From assembly GCF_021397715.1 (NCBI RefSeq), contig NZ_CP090207.1:3720001-3784000 (forward strand): a stretch of DNA of 64,000 nucleotides, given 5' to 3'. Made by a program: the position numbers and the translations under genes. Shown in pieces: positions 18,934 to 29,302 of the stretch. The stretch comes from Pantoea agglomerans. Lineage in GTDB: Bacteria > Pseudomonadota > Gammaproteobacteria > Enterobacterales > Enterobacteriaceae. Position 1 is the stretch's first letter, and every line of letters begins with the position of its first letter. The notes below the pieces were generated by a model that worked only from the letters and a program-made list of their open reading frames with translations, was not told the origin of the DNA and did no database searches.

Positions 18934-19560
18934 GTGCCGGGGAATATCACCCGACTCGATAACGGTCACGCTGTCGCCGCCCGGCGTAAAGGCCTGCTGA
19001 TGCAGGCAGCGCGCCACGTCGCGCGCGGTCACGGAACGCCAGTTGCCTGGCAGCAGCCTGAACAGCGGCGCCATCAGACTCTCTCCGGGGCGCGTCTGCG
19101 CCCGATCCCCCAGTAACAACGAAGGCCGCACCAGCGTCAGGCGCGGCCAGCCCTGATGCCGCAGCGCATTCTCCATTTCGCCTTTAACCCGATTGTAGAA
19201 AAACGGTGAGTGTCGGTTCGCACCGTGTGCGCTGACCACCAGCATCTGCTTTGCCCCCAGCCGTAAACCGCTCAGGCCGCTGTCGACCACCAACGTGTAA
19301 TCGACATGGATAAAGGCCTGCTTGCTGCCCGCCTGTTTGCGCGTCGTTCCCAGACAGCAAAACACCGTGTCCAGCGAGGTCTGCAACGGGCCAAGCACGT
19401 CGGTGAGATCGGCTTCAACCGGATTGATCACCTTGCGCATCGCGGGCAGCGCCCGTCGGGTCGGCGCAATGATTTCATCCACCCGCGGGTCGTCAATCAG
19501 TAAGCGCAGCAGATGCGATCCGACTAATCCGGTGGCACCAGTCAGTAATACGCGATTCAT
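18925..19560 (-). CDS. yraR: NAD(P)-binding protein YraR (atypical SDR / epimerase-like)
   Basis: 211 residues, the length of E. coli YraR. The N-terminus [18 protein letters not shown] is a Rossmann dinucleotide-binding motif; [40 protein letters not shown] and [13 protein letters not shown] follow the YraR/HTATIP2-like pattern, with Tyr-x-x-x-Lys in YNRVK. The reaction is unknown. An AAGGATGAA ribosome-binding region precedes ATG 19560. It is divergent from yhbO, as in E. coli, which supports the assignment. Confidence 0.88.
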   Translation of the reverse strand: MNRVLLTGATGLVGSHLLRLLIDDPRVDEIIAPTRRALPAMRKVINPVEADLTDVLGPLQTSLDTVFCCLGTTRKQAGSKQAFIHVDYTLVVDSGLSGLRLGAKQMLVVSAHGANRHSPFFYNRVKGEMENALRHQGWPRLTLVRPSLLLGDRAQTRPGESLMAPLFRLLPGNWRSVTARDVARCLHQQAFTPGGDSVTVIESGDIPRHSA

Positions 19561-19704
19561 CTCAGATTCATCCTTATTTCACTGCTCACAGGTTAAAAGA
19601 TAGCTGATCTACACGGCTCGGCTTGCGTTCTGGCGGTGAGCGGCCAGGCTTAACAGGTTATTGAGGAAAGCGCATCCTGCGCTCCACCGTTTAAGGAGGA
19701 AAAG

Positions 19705-20226
19705 ATGAGCAAGAAAGTTGCGGTGTTAATTACCGATGAATTTGAAGACTCAGAATTTACCTCACCGGCCGAAAGTTACAAAGGCGCTGGCTTTGAGGTG
19801 ATCACCATCGAGAAGCAAGCGGGTAACGTCGTCAAAGGTAAACAGGGCGAAGCGGAAGTGACCATCGATCGCGGTATTGATGAGGTCAGCCCAGCCGAGT
19901 TTGACGCACTTCTGCTGCCAGGCGGTCATTCGCCCGACGCGCTGCGCGGCGACGATCGCTTTGTCGCCTTTACCAAAGAATTTGTTGCCAGCGGCAAACC
20001 GATCTTTGCGATCTGCCACGGCCCACAGCTGCTGATCAGCGCCAATGGCGTGCGCGGCCGCAAGATGACCAGTGTCAAAGCAATTGCTATTGACCTGATC
20101 AATGCCGGTGCTGACTTCCACGATAAAGAAGTCGTGGTGGATGACGATAAGCTGGTGACCAGCCGGACGCCAGACGATCTGCCCGCATTTAATCGCGAAT
20201 CCCTGCGGATCCTCGAAGCGATTTAA
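19705..20226 (+). CDS. yhbO: PfpI/DJ-1 superfamily protein YhbO (stress protein, deglycase-type)
   Basis: 173 residues; E. coli YhbO has 172. The nucleophile elbow AICHGPQLLIS contains the conserved Cys (about 104), and LLPGGHSPD the upstream Glu/Gly loop. A strong AAGGAGGAAAAG ribosome-binding site precedes the ATG. Proteins of this family protect against oxidative and carbonyl stress; deglycase activity on glyoxal-damaged molecules has been reported for YhbO and is debated. A GC-rich hairpin follows the stop. Confidence 0.93.
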   Translation: MSKKVAVLITDEFEDSEFTSPAESYKGAGFEVITIEKQAGNVVKGKQGEAEVTIDRGIDEVSPAEFDALLLPGGHSPDALRGDDRFVAFTKEFVASGKPIFAICHGPQLLISANGVRGRKMTSVKAIAIDLINAGADFHDKEVVVDDDKLVTSRTPDDLPAFNRESLRILEAI

Positions 20227-20234
20227 GCTGTTGT

Positions 20235-20258
20235 GCCCTTCTCCGGCCGGAGAGGGGC
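20235..20258. terminator. Bidirectional hairpin between yhbO and yhbP
   Basis: A 10-bp stem with a GGCC loop (one T-G pair) filling the 34-bp gap between the convergent stops of yhbO and yhbP. No clear T-tract on either side, so termination is inferred from position. Confidence 0.5.
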
Positions 20259-20260
20259 GC

Positions 20261-21057
<797 letters not shown>

Positions 21058-21074
<17 letters not shown>

Positions 21075-21564
21075 ACGGCTCCGCGAAGTCGATGCGCCCT
21101 TCGGCATCCTCGAAAGCATTATCCGCCAGCCGATAAACCTGAAAAGCCGCTTCGCTGCCGGGCCAGCGGCTGTGCAGGCCATAGCGTGCCGCAGGCTCAA
21201 AGCCGAAACGGTTAAACAGCGCCGGATCGCCCAGCACCACAACCGCGCTATAGCCAAACTCATTCAGCGTATCCAGCCCTTCATAAATCAGCTGCTTAGC
21301 GATGCCCTGACCGCGCAGACTTTCGTCCACCGCCAGCGGTGCCAGCGCCACCCAGCCGCGATCTTCGCCCTGCACGCTGACCGGACTGAAAGCCGCATAG
21401 CCCAGCACCTGGCCCTCTTCATCAGTCGCAACCACGCCTAAGGTCAGCAGGCCATCCTCACGCAGCGCCTGGGTCAGCTCAGCTTCGGCTGAACGGTCAA
21501 AACAGCGTCGGAGTAAGCTGTCGATGCCAGCGGCATCCACGCCAATCTCGGTACGAATCAACAT
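21058..21564 (-). CDS. yhbS: GNAT-family N-acetyltransferase YhbS
   Basis: 168 residues; E. coli YhbS has 167. [29 protein letters not shown] (acetyl-CoA pyrophosphate loop, Q/R-x-x-G-x-G/A type) and [17 protein letters not shown] mark a GNAT fold. The acceptor is unknown. It overlaps the end of ubiT by 7 bp, so the two are cotranscribed, ubiT first. Confidence 0.9.
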
Positions 21565-22082
21565 ACAGCACCCGCGCGCGCCTGTGCGGCTTTCGCGTCC
21601 TGTTTCATTCCGGCTTCGGCGAACGTCGCCATCTGCTGAATCGCCGTGCGTAATGCGGTGGGCATGGCGTCGAGTTCAATTGCATCCATTACGTTCTTCA
21701 CCTCCAGTCCCAGCTCGGTGTCACCTTCAATCGCCAGACGGCGCTGAAAGAACAGCATGTCAGGATCTGCTTTGCGTGCTGCCACCAGCAATAAGTCGTT
21801 GGCATTGCCCCGAAACCAGACATCCGCTTCGGCGTGCTGCAATACCGCCAGTCGGCCATCCTGCATCGTGGTGATCCATCGCAGATTGACATCCGCAATC
21901 TCAATGCCGAGCAGGCGTCCTTCCAGAAAGTCTAACTCACCTTCAGCCAAAGCATGACGAAATTGCCAGTTCAGGAGTTGTTGCAAAAGCAACTTCTTAA
22001 CCGGGAATGGGGTTAGCGCTACAGGTAAGCCTAAGATTTCAGGCGCCTTTTTCACAATTGTGGCATGTAACCGCTCTAACAC
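21558..22082 (-). CDS. ubiT: Oxygen-independent ubiquinone biosynthesis accessory factor UbiT (SCP2 domain)
   Basis: Taking GTG 22082 as start (AAGGGAG 8 nt upstream, and the E. coli protein aligns from this residue) gives 174 residues, exactly the E. coli YhbT length; a GTG 9 nt earlier overlaps the ribosome-binding site. The C-terminal two thirds are an SCP2 lipid-binding domain (DGRLAVLQHAEADVWF...FFQRRLAIEGDTELGLEVKN). UbiT is thought to hold ubiquinone precursors while UbiU-UbiV hydroxylate them without oxygen. It is divergent from ubiU. Confidence 0.93.
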   Translation of the reverse strand: MLERLHATIVKKAPEILGLPVALTPFPVKKLLLQQLLNWQFRHALAEGELDFLEGRLLGIEIADVNLRWITTMQDGRLAVLQHAEADVWFRGNANDLLLVAARKADPDMLFFQRRLAIEGDTELGLEVKNVMDAIELDAMPTALRTAIQQMATFAEAGMKQDAKAAQARAGAVC

Positions 22083-22148
22083 TCTCTTCACTCCCTTCAG
22101 AAAATTTTACGTATATTGCCATATCCTTTTCTGCGCGCCTCCTCTGAG

Positions 22149-22226
22149 ATCAATAAAAACTGCTGAGCGATGATGAAAAAATCATCACCAGCGAGGATCA
22201 ATTGGAATTTCACTGCCTCAAATCAA
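22149..22226. promoter_or_regulatory. Divergent ubiT/ubiU control region with repeated ATCAA half-sites
   Basis: The 204-bp gap between ubiT and ubiU contains ATCAA at 22149, 22197 and 22222 (FNR half-site sequence) and a 6-bp inverted repeat GATGAT-N6-ATCATC at 22169-22186. ubiUVT is FNR-controlled in E. coli. No full TTGAT-N4-ATCAA site is present, so the assignment is tentative. Confidence 0.35.
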
Positions 22227-22286
22227 CGTTTGCCCGCAGGCAGATGCCTAGACTCGACGCCCATCCGCATGTCGAGAGGATTACCG

Positions 22287-23282
22287 ATGGAACTGCTCTG
22301 CCCGGCAGGAAATTTACCCGCAGTGCGCACCGCCGTAGAGAATGGCGCTGATGCGGTCTATGTGGGACTGAAAGATGATACCAATGCCCGCCACTTTGCG
22401 GGCCTCAACTTCACCGATAAAAAGCTGGCAGAAGCCGCACGCTATCTGCATCAGCATCGCCGCAAACTGCATGTGGCCATCAATACCTTTGCCCATCCGG
22501 ATGGCATGGGACGCTGGCAGCGGGCGATTGACGTGGCGGCGCAAAACGGCGCAGACGCGCTGATCCTGGCTGATATTGCCACGCTGGAGTATGCCGCGAC
22601 GCGCTATCCAGAGGTTGAACGCCATCTGTCGGTGCAGGCTTCCGCCACTAACCTTGAGGCCATTCGCTTTTATCACCGTCACTTCAATTTACACCGGGTC
22701 GTGCTGCCACGGGTGTTGTCGATTCATCAGGTGAAACAGCTTGCCCGCTCAACGCCGGTGCCGCTGGAGGTGTTCGCTTTCGGCAGCCTGTGCATTATGG
22801 CGGAAGGCCGTTGCTATCTCTCATCATGGCTGACCGGTGAATCACCCAACAGCGCCGGCGCCTGCTCGCCCGCGAAGTTTGTGCGCTGGCAGCAGACGCC
22901 GCAGGGTATGGAGTCACGGCTGAATGAAGTACTGATTGACCGCTATGCGCCCGACGAAAGCGCAGGCTATCCCACCTTATGTAAAGGGCGCTATCAGGTT
23001 AACGATCAGCGCTATCACGTGCTGGAAGAACCCACCAGCCTCAATACGCTGGAACTGCTGCCGGAACTGCTGCGGGCCGGCATCGCCTCGGTGAAAATCG
23101 AAGGCCGTCAGCGCAGCCCGGCCTACGTGGCTGACGTGGCGCGCGTCTGGCGTCAGGCGATCGATCGCTGTCAGGCACAGCCGGAGCAGTTTGGGGTCAC
23201 GCCGGAGTGGATGCAGACGCTGGGCGATCTGTCCGAAGGCACCCAGACCACGCTGGGCGCCTATCACCGTGAATGGCAATAA
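22287..23282 (+). CDS. ubiU: Oxygen-independent ubiquinone hydroxylase subunit UbiU (U32 peptidase-like, Fe-S)
   Basis: From ATG 22287, after GAGAGGA, the product has 331 residues, as E. coli YhbU. Earlier in-frame ATGs from 22170 lie in the regulatory region. It begins MELLCPAGNLPAVRTAVENGADAVYVG, the U32 family start, and FGSLCIMAEGRCYLSSWLTG...GACSPA plus YPTLCKGRY supply the Cys that bind a 4Fe-4S cluster. With UbiV it hydroxylates the ubiquinone ring using a non-oxygen donor (prephenate in recent work). ubiV follows after 9 nt. Confidence 0.95.
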   Translation: MELLCPAGNLPAVRTAVENGADAVYVGLKDDTNARHFAGLNFTDKKLAEAARYLHQHRRKLHVAINTFAHPDGMGRWQRAIDVAAQNGADALILADIATLEYAATRYPEVERHLSVQASATNLEAIRFYHRHFNLHRVVLPRVLSIHQVKQLARSTPVPLEVFAFGSLCIMAEGRCYLSSWLTGESPNSAGACSPAKFVRWQQTPQGMESRLNEVLIDRYAPDESAGYPTLCKGRYQVNDQRYHVLEEPTSLNTLELLPELLRAGIASVKIEGRQRSPAYVADVARVWRQAIDRCQAQPEQFGVTPEWMQTLGDLSEGTQTTLGAYHREWQ

Positions 23283-23291
23283 GGAGTCATG

Positions 23292-24170
23292 ATGCAATAT
23301 GCCCTGGGGCCGGTGCTCTGGTACTGGCCAACTGACACGCTGGAGCAGTTTTACCAGCAGGCCGCGCGCAGCAGTGCGGATATCATCTACCTTGGCGAAG
23401 CGGTATGCAGCAAACGGCGCGCCACCGCCTATGCGGACTGGATGGCACTGGCACGTGAACTGGCGGCCAGTGGTAAACAGGTGGTGCTCAGCACGCTGGC
23501 GCTGCTGCAGTCGCCGTCAGAACTGAAAGAGCTACAGCGCTACGTCGAAAATGGCGAGTTTCTGATTGAAGCCAATGATATCGGCACGGTGAACATGGCT
23601 GCCGAACGTCATCTGCCGTTTGTCGCCGGGCCGACGCTGAATGTCTATAACGCCGAAACGCTGCAGCTGCTGGTCAAAGAAGGCATGACCCGCTGGTGCA
23701 TGCCGGTCGAGATGTCGCGTGACTGGCTGTTGCAGTTGCTGCAGCAGTGCGAAGAGCGCGGTATCCGCCAGCAGTTTGAGGTGGAGGTGCTGGGCTATGG
23801 TCATCTGCCGCTGGCGCTGTCGGCACGCTGCTTCACCGCGCGTTCAGAGAATCGGGCTAAAGATGCCTGTGAAACCTGCTGCATCAACTATCCCACAGGT
23901 CGTCGCGTCTTATCGCAGGAAGGTCAGCAGGTCTTCGTGCTCAACGGCATTCAGACCATGAGTGGCTACTGCTATAACCTCGGCAACGATCTGGTGGGCA
24001 TGCACAACCGGGTCGATTGCGTACGGCTCTCACCGCAGGATTGCACCACCCTGGCGGAGATCGATCGCTTCCGCGCCAATGAAAATGGTCAGGCACCGCT
24101 GATGATGGCCAAAGGCAACGACTGCAACGGCTACTGGCGCAAACTGGCGGGCATGACGCTGGCATCCTGA
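23292..24170 (+). CDS. ubiV: Oxygen-independent ubiquinone hydroxylase subunit UbiV (Fe-S)
   Basis: 292 residues from the second of two adjacent ATGs, 5 nt after AAGGAG; same length as E. coli YhbV, aligning from MQYALGPVLWYWP. LGEAVCSKRRAT, ARCFTARSENRAKDACETCCIN and NDCNGYWRKLAG hold the cluster Cys residues. Forms a complex with UbiU. Second gene of the ubiUV operon. Confidence 0.95.
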   Translation: MQYALGPVLWYWPTDTLEQFYQQAARSSADIIYLGEAVCSKRRATAYADWMALARELAASGKQVVLSTLALLQSPSELKELQRYVENGEFLIEANDIGTVNMAAERHLPFVAGPTLNVYNAETLQLLVKEGMTRWCMPVEMSRDWLLQLLQQCEERGIRQQFEVEVLGYGHLPLALSARCFTARSENRAKDACETCCINYPTGRRVLSQEGQQVFVLNGIQTMSGYCYNLGNDLVGMHNRVDCVRLSPQDCTTLAEIDRFRANENGQAPLMMAKGNDCNGYWRKLAGMTLAS

Positions 24171-24286
24171 GTGGAAAGCACATACCGACTATATTCCTGC
24201 CGGGGTTAGCAGTTTTAATATAAGGAATGATGCGTAATACTAAAAGGTGCAGATTTTAACGTCTGCGCCTTATAACGGGAGTAGCC

Positions 24287-25297
24287 ATGTCTGAGAAAAA
24301 ACCTATTCGTTTGTCCGTGCTGGATCTGGCGCCGATTCCCCAGGGGCTGACCGCGCGTGAGGCGTTCCATACCTCGCTGGCGCTGGCGCGTCAGGCTGAA
24401 AAGCTGGGATATCAGCGTTACTGGCTGGCTGAACATCACAACATGACGGGCATTGCCAGCGCCGCGACCTCGGTGCTGATAGGTTATCTGGCGGCGAACA
24501 CCGACACGCTGCAGCTGGGCTCGGGCGGTATTATGCTGCCTAATCATGCGCCGCTGGTGATTGCCGAGCAGTTTGGCACCCTGGCCTCGCTCTATCCCGG
24601 CCGTATCGATCTGGGTTTAGGCCGGGCGCCAGGCTCCGACCAGCGCACCATGATGGCCTTACGCCGCCATCTCTCCAGTATGCATGCCGATACCTTCCCG
24701 GACGATGTGGCTGAGCTGATTAGCTGGTTCGATGCCGAACCGGGCGATCAGCCGCCGGTGCAACCGGTGCCGGGTCTGGGTCTGAAGATTCCGGTCTGGC
24801 TGCTGGGCTCCAGCCTTTACAGCGCTCAGCTGTCAGCCCGAATGGGGCTGCCGTTCGCCTTTGCCTCGCATTTCGCCCCGGACCAGTTGTTCCAGGCGCT
24901 GCATGTCTACCGTGAGAATTTCCAGCCTTCGGCGCGCCTCGAAAAACCGTACGCGATGGTCTGCATCAACGTAGTAGCCGCCGACAGCGAGCGCGATGCG
25001 CGCTTCCTGTTTACCTCGCAGCAGCAGCAGTTTATTAATCTGCGCCGCGGTAAGCCAGGCCCGTTACCGGCACCGGTAGAGAACATGGATAATCTCTGGT
25101 CACCTTCTGAGCAGTATGGCGTACAGCAGGCGCTCAGCATGTCACTGGTCGGTGACACCGATAAAGTGCGTCACGGACTGGCCTCGCTGATGCGCGAAAC
25201 CCAGGCTGACGAGATCATGGTCAACGGCCAGATTTTTGATACTGAAGCGCGTCTGCGTTCATTCGCCATTGCGATGGAGGCGGCCCACAGTCTGTAA
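24287..25297 (+). CDS. yhbW: Luciferase-like flavin monooxygenase YhbW
   Basis: 336 residues, against 335 in E. coli. A bacterial-luciferase TIM barrel: [12 protein letters not shown] at the start, [41 protein letters not shown] and [16 protein letters not shown]. It belongs to the single-component, F420/FMN-like group; substrate unknown. It has its own GGGAG ribosome-binding site and lies 116 bp after ubiV. Its last 39 bp overlap the 3' end of the opposite AraC-type gene. Confidence 0.92.
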   Translation: MSEKKPIRLSVLDLAPIPQGLTAREAFHTSLALARQAEKLGYQRYWLAEHHNMTGIASAATSVLIGYLAANTDTLQLGSGGIMLPNHAPLVIAEQFGTLASLYPGRIDLGLGRAPGSDQRTMMALRRHLSSMHADTFPDDVAELISWFDAEPGDQPPVQPVPGLGLKIPVWLLGSSLYSAQLSARMGLPFAFASHFAPDQLFQALHVYRENFQPSARLEKPYAMVCINVVAADSERDARFLFTSQQQQFINLRRGKPGPLPAPVENMDNLWSPSEQYGVQQALSMSLVGDTDKVRHGLASLMRETQADEIMVNGQIFDTEARLRSFAIAMEAAHSL

Positions 25298-26218
25298 TCC
25301 GGTTTGCGGCGGACGCAACGCCTCTGCGCCCGCCGCCAGCTGCCGACTGTCACGCGCCGGTGAGCAGCCATAAAACCGGCTGTATTCCCGGCTGAACTGC
25401 GATGCACTCTGATACCCCACCCGATAGCCCGCCGTACCGGCATCCAGCTTCTCCACCCGCATCAGCCGTCTTGCCTCATTCAGCCGCAGCTGTTTCTGAT
25501 ACTGCATCGGCGTCATGGCGGTGACCGCCTTGAAGTGATGATGCAGCGACGAGACGCTCATCCCCACGCTGCTGGCGAGTTGATCGATCTTCAGCGGCTG
25601 ATGAAAGTTTTCCCGTAGCCAGCGCGCTGCCTGCGCCACACGGTTGCCGGGTCGCTCAGCCAGCGCCATATTCAGGATGCGCGGCCCTTCCGGTCCGGTC
25701 AGTAACCGGTAAAAGATCTCCTGCTCAATCAATGGTGCCAGTGCGGCGATATCCTGCGGCTGGTCCAGTAAACGCACCAGCCGAATCACCGCATCGACCA
25801 GCAGCGGCGACATCTTATGTACCGTAATGCCACGTTCGCTGCCCGCCTGCGCCAGCGGCAGCGTAGGCGGAAACTGTTCGAGATAGCGCATCAGCCGCGA
25901 TTCATTGATGGCAATACCAATGCCGAGATTAGGCTTTTCCGGCGTGGCAACGGTCACGCAGGAGCGCACCGGCATATCCAGTGTCACCAGCAAGAGATCG
26001 CCCGGTCCGTAATGCAGCACCTCATCGCCGATATGCAGCGCCTTGCCGCCCTGCGCCACCAGCGCGAAGCTGGCCCATTGGGCAATGTGCATCGGTTCGC
26101 TGGGCGCAGAGCTTCGGCCAAAAAACAGGCAATCAATGGCGCTGTTGTGCCGCCCGTCAGTGGGTGCGTGGCGGTCAATCAACTGCGCCAGCGCCTGCCA
26201 TCTATCATTTTCTGTCAT
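25259..26218 (-). CDS. AraC-family transcriptional regulator
   Basis: 319 residues from ATG 26218 (GGGAAG upstream; a TTG directly precedes). The N-terminal 160 residues match the AraC_N cupin-type sensor ([27 protein letters not shown]), and the C-terminus has the two helix-turn-helix units: [24 protein letters not shown] and [22 protein letters not shown]. The YqhC-type group often sits divergent to an oxidoreductase that it controls, and here a short-chain dehydrogenase starts 185 bp away on the other strand, with a direct repeat between. The effector is unknown. Confidence 0.88.
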   Translation of the reverse strand: MTENDRWQALAQLIDRHAPTDGRHNSAIDCLFFGRSSAPSEPMHIAQWASFALVAQGGKALHIGDEVLHYGPGDLLLVTLDMPVRSCVTVATPEKPNLGIGIAINESRLMRYLEQFPPTLPLAQAGSERGITVHKMSPLLVDAVIRLVRLLDQPQDIAALAPLIEQEIFYRLLTGPEGPRILNMALAERPGNRVAQAARWLRENFHQPLKIDQLASSVGMSVSSLHHHFKAVTAMTPMQYQKQLRLNEARRLMRVEKLDAGTAGYRVGYQSASQFSREYSRFYGCSPARDSRQLAAGAEALRPPQTGLQTVGRLHRNGE

Positions 26219-26303
26219 CAATCTTCCCGCTTCTGCCAGCCGCTACATCAGGCTATCGATATTACCTGAAGTTATTTCCAACGCCCGCCTCGCGCCATCA
26301 CTT

Positions 26304-26338
26304 TTGCAGGATTGTGCAAAAAGCTTGCAGGATTGCGC
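26304..26338. promoter_or_regulatory. Direct repeat, likely AraC-type binding site
   Basis: TTGCAGGATTGTGC (26304-26317) and TTGCAGGATTGCGC (26325-26338) differ at one base and are spaced 21 bp start to start, two helical turns. This is how AraC proteins bind, and the repeat lies between the divergent regulator and the dehydrogenase gene. Confidence 0.65.
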
Positions 26339-26403
26339 TACCCACATCCGGGGGTCAGCGCGCATAGTCTGGCTACGCGATCATTACGGCAGAGAACAAA
26401 ATT

Positions 26404-27150
26404 ATGAAAGCACTGGAAAACAGCGTCGCGCTGGTGACGGGTGCGTCAAAAGGGATTGGCGCGGCGATCGCCATCGCTTTTGCCGCCGCTGGCGCGCGCG
26501 TGATAGTGAACTATCGACAGGACGAGCCAGGTGCCGCCGATGTGGTGAGTGATATCCGCTCACTGGGCAGCGAAGCCGTGGCGGTTCAGGCGGATGTCTC
26601 ACAGCCGCGGGATGTGGAGCGGCTGTTTGCCTCCACCGTGGCGCAGTTCGGCGCACCCGATATTGTGGTTAACAATGCCGGCAGTTTTCATCACGGTGAT
26701 TTTGCCGCCCTGACGCTGGAGGCGATGCGCCAGCAGCTCGACGTCAATCTGCTCGGCACTCTGCTGGTGTGTCAGCAGGCGATTCACCACTTTCCGCCGC
26801 ACGGCGGCAGCATTATCAATCTCAGCGCCCTGAACAGCAAAAACAGTACGCCGGGCTCGGTGCTGTGGGCCGCCACCAAAGGGGCTATCGATACCCTGAC
26901 TCAAGGTCTGGCGCGTGAACTGGGTCCGAAAAATATCCGGGTCAACGCATTAGCGCCGGGCATGATTCTGACCGAAGGTTTGCTGGCAGCGAAGAAATTC
27001 AGCCCGCAGCTAAAGGCGCAAATGCTGGCGGCGACGCCGCTGGGACGTTTTGGTCTGCCGGAGGATGTTGCGCAGGTAGCGCTGTTTCTGGCGTCTGAGG
27101 AGTCTGCTTATGTCAGCGGCGAGCGCGTGATGATCAGCGGCGGCGCCTGA
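26404..27150 (+). CDS. Short-chain dehydrogenase/reductase with Trp in place of the catalytic Tyr
   Basis: 248 residues, classical SDR size. Cofactor motif VTGASKGIG (11-19), VNNAGSF (89-95), Ser in INLSALNS (about 141), and a C-terminal YVSGERVMISGGA. The catalytic motif normally Y-x-x-x-K reads W-A-A-T-K: Trp155 and Lys159, with codon TGG. The other active-site residues are in place. It may therefore be weak, altered or non-catalytic. The reaction is unknown. It is likely controlled by the divergent AraC regulator, and a strong terminator follows. In E. coli mtr occupies this place between yhbW and deaD. Confidence 0.85.
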   Translation: MKALENSVALVTGASKGIGAAIAIAFAAAGARVIVNYRQDEPGAADVVSDIRSLGSEAVAVQADVSQPRDVERLFASTVAQFGAPDIVVNNAGSFHHGDFAALTLEAMRQQLDVNLLGTLLVCQQAIHHFPPHGGSIINLSALNSKNSTPGSVLWAATKGAIDTLTQGLARELGPKNIRVNALAPGMILTEGLLAAKKFSPQLKAQMLAATPLGRFGLPEDVAQVALFLASEESAYVSGERVMISGGA

Positions 27151-27157
27151 CAGAGAC

Positions 27158-27189
27158 AAAAAAAGGGAAGCCCGAAGGCTTCCCTTTTT
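27158..27189. terminator. Bidirectional Rho-independent terminator between the SDR gene and deaD
   Basis: Seven A, an 8-bp stem GGGAAGCC/GGCTTCCC with a CGAA loop, then five T. It ends both the dehydrogenase gene (plus) and deaD (minus). Confidence 0.92.
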
Positions 27190-27207
27190 ATCACGACTTA
27201 GCGTCTG

Positions 27208-29124
27208 TTATGCGTCACGACGACGTGGTGCTGCGGCACCGCCATCTTCACGACGTGGACCACGACCGCCTTCACGGTTGAAGCTGCGTCCGCCTTCACG
27301 ACCACCTTCACGGCGTTCAGAAGAGAAGCGACGACCACCTTCACGGTTTGCGCCCGCGCCTGCACCTGCAGGACCACGACGCTCACCACCACCGGCTGGA
27401 CGACGATCGCCACGGCCTTCGTTCGGCTGTGCATCACCCAGTAACTGCATATTCATCGGCTTGTTCAGAATACGGGTACGGGTGAAGTGCTGCAGCACAT
27501 CGCCTGGCATGCCTTTCGGCAGCTCGATGGTTGAGTGGGTGCCGAACAGCTTGATGTTACCGATGTAACGGCTGCTGATGTCGCCTTCATTAGCGATAGC
27601 GCCAACGATGTGACGAACTTCAACACCATCATCGCGACCCACTTCAATGCGGTAGAGCTGCATTTCGCCAACGTCACGACGTTCGCGACGTGGACGGTCG
27701 CCATCACGGCTTTCACGTGGACCACGTGAGTCACGCGCTTCACGGCTGTCACGACGGCCATCACGCTCGTCACGATCGCGGTATTCGCGGCGTGCCGGAC
27801 GCGGTGCTTCTGGTGGCAGAATCAGAGGACGTTCGCCCTGTGCCATCTTCAGCAGTGCAGCTGCCAGCGTTTCCAGATCCATCTCTTCTTCTGGCTGCAT
27901 TTTAGCCAGCAGCGCACGGTACTGATCCAGATCGCTGCTTTCCAGCTGCTGCTGAACTTTAGCGGCAAACTTGGCCAGACGACGCTCACCCAGCAGTTCT
28001 GCGTTTGGCAGCTCAACTTCAGGGATAGTCAGCTTCATGGTACGTTCGATGTTACGCAGCAGACGACGCTCGCGGTTCTCAACGAACAGCAGGGCGCGAC
28101 CCGCACGGCCCGCACGACCGGTACGGCCGATACGGTGAACGTAAGATTCTGCATCCATCGGGATGTCGTAGTTAACGACCAGGCTGATACGCTCAACGTC
28201 CAGGCCACGGGCCGCAACGTCAGTCGCAATCAGGATGTCGAGACGACCATCTTTCAGGCGCTCCAGCGTCTGCTCACGCAGTGCCTGGTTCATGTCACCG
28301 TTCAGCGCGGCGCTGTTATAGCCACTGCGCTCCAGCGCTTCAGCCACTTCCATCGTTGCGTTTTTAGTCCGCACGAAGATGATGGCAGCATCAAAGTCTT
28401 CCGCTTCAAGGAAGCGAACCAGCGCATCTGTTTTACGACCGTAAGCGGTCCAGTAGCTCTGGCTGATATCAGGACGCGTCGTCATGCTTGACTGAATGCG
28501 CACTTCCTGAGGATCTTTCATGAAACGTTTAGTAATGCGGCGAATCGCTTCCGGCATGGTAGCCGAGAACAGCGCCGTCTGATGATCGGCTGGGATCTGC
28601 GCCATGATGGTTTCAACGTCTTCGATGAAGCCCATACGCAGCATTTCATCCGCTTCGTCCAGCACCAGGCCGCGCAGGTTAGAGAGATCTAACGTGCCGC
28701 GTTTCAGGTGGTCAAGCAGACGACCAGGCGTACCCACGACAACCTGAGGTCCCTGGCGCAGTGCGCGCAGCTGGACGTCATAACGCTGGCCGCCGTACAG
28801 GGCAACCACGTTCAGGCCACGCATATGTTTAGAGAATTCGGTAACTGCTTCAGCAACCTGTACCGCCAGTTCGCGGGTCGGTGCCAGCACCAGGATTTGT
28901 GGCGCTTTAACAGTAGGATCAATGTTGTGTAACAGCGGCAGCGAGAAGGCCGCAGTTTTACCACTCCCGGTCTGCGCCATGCCTAACACGTCACGGCCCG
29001 CCAGCAGGTGAGGAATACACTCAGCCTGGATTGGGGATGGCTTAACGTAGCCCATGCCATTCAGTGATTCAAGGATGTCGGCGTTCAGGCCAAGGTCAGC
29101 AAAAGTGGTTTGAATATCAGTCAT
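27208..29124 (-). CDS. deaD: ATP-dependent DEAD-box RNA helicase DeaD (CsdA)
   Basis: 638 residues from ATG 29124, which aligns with the E. coli start; E. coli DeaD has 629. RecA-like core: Q-motif FADLGL...[33 protein letters not shown] in [12 protein letters not shown], then [10 protein letters not shown] and [13 protein letters not shown]. The C-terminal third holds an RNA-binding domain ([23 protein letters not shown]) flanked by Arg/Asp- and Arg/Gly-rich tails. It unwinds structured RNA in ribosome assembly and mRNA decay, mainly in the cold. The short yrbN frame ends 16 nt upstream, suggesting coupled translation. Confidence 0.96.
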   Translation of the reverse strand: MTDIQTTFADLGLNADILESLNGMGYVKPSPIQAECIPHLLAGRDVLGMAQTGSGKTAAFSLPLLHNIDPTVKAPQILVLAPTRELAVQVAEAVTEFSKHMRGLNVVALYGGQRYDVQLRALRQGPQVVVGTPGRLLDHLKRGTLDLSNLRGLVLDEADEMLRMGFIEDVETIMAQIPADHQTALFSATMPEAIRRITKRFMKDPQEVRIQSSMTTRPDISQSYWTAYGRKTDALVRFLEAEDFDAAIIFVRTKNATMEVAEALERSGYNSAALNGDMNQALREQTLERLKDGRLDILIATDVAARGLDVERISLVVNYDIPMDAESYVHRIGRTGRAGRAGRALLFVENRERRLLRNIERTMKLTIPEVELPNAELLGERRLAKFAAKVQQQLESSDLDQYRALLAKMQPEEEMDLETLAAALLKMAQGERPLILPPEAPRPARREYRDRDERDGRRDSREARDSRGPRESRDGDRPRRERRDVGEMQLYRIEVGRDDGVEVRHIVGAIANEGDISSRYIGNIKLFGTHSTIELPKGMPGDVLQHFTRTRILNKPMNMQLLGDAQPNEGRGDRRPAGGGERRGPAGAGAGANREGGRRFSSERREGGREGGRSFNREGGRGPRREDGGAAAPRRRDA

Positions 29125-29140
29125 GTAGTACACGTGCCTC

Positions 29141-29197
29141 TTAGATTGCGGCGGCCAGTCTACATAACTCGTCGTGAAAACTTTCAGTCATTTTCAT
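29141..29197 (-). CDS. yrbN: YrbN-like small protein in the deaD leader
   Basis: An 18-residue frame, [18 protein letters not shown], ending 16 nt before deaD. E. coli has yrbN in the same place between nlpI and deaD, with the same [10 protein letters not shown] core but a slightly longer product that is translated and coupled to deaD. Here the frame stops earlier. No strong ribosome-binding site is visible, and the second ATG (29191) is an alternative start. Confidence 0.75.
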   Translation of the reverse strand: MKMTESFHDELCRLAAAI

Positions 29198-29302
29198 CAA
29201 AAAGTGTGAACCGGCTCAAATTAGAAGTTTTGACGAACAGAAAAGCCCTCATCCCTGAAGATGATGACTTGACAGGTTTTACAGGCAATTAAAGTTCGTC
29301 AG

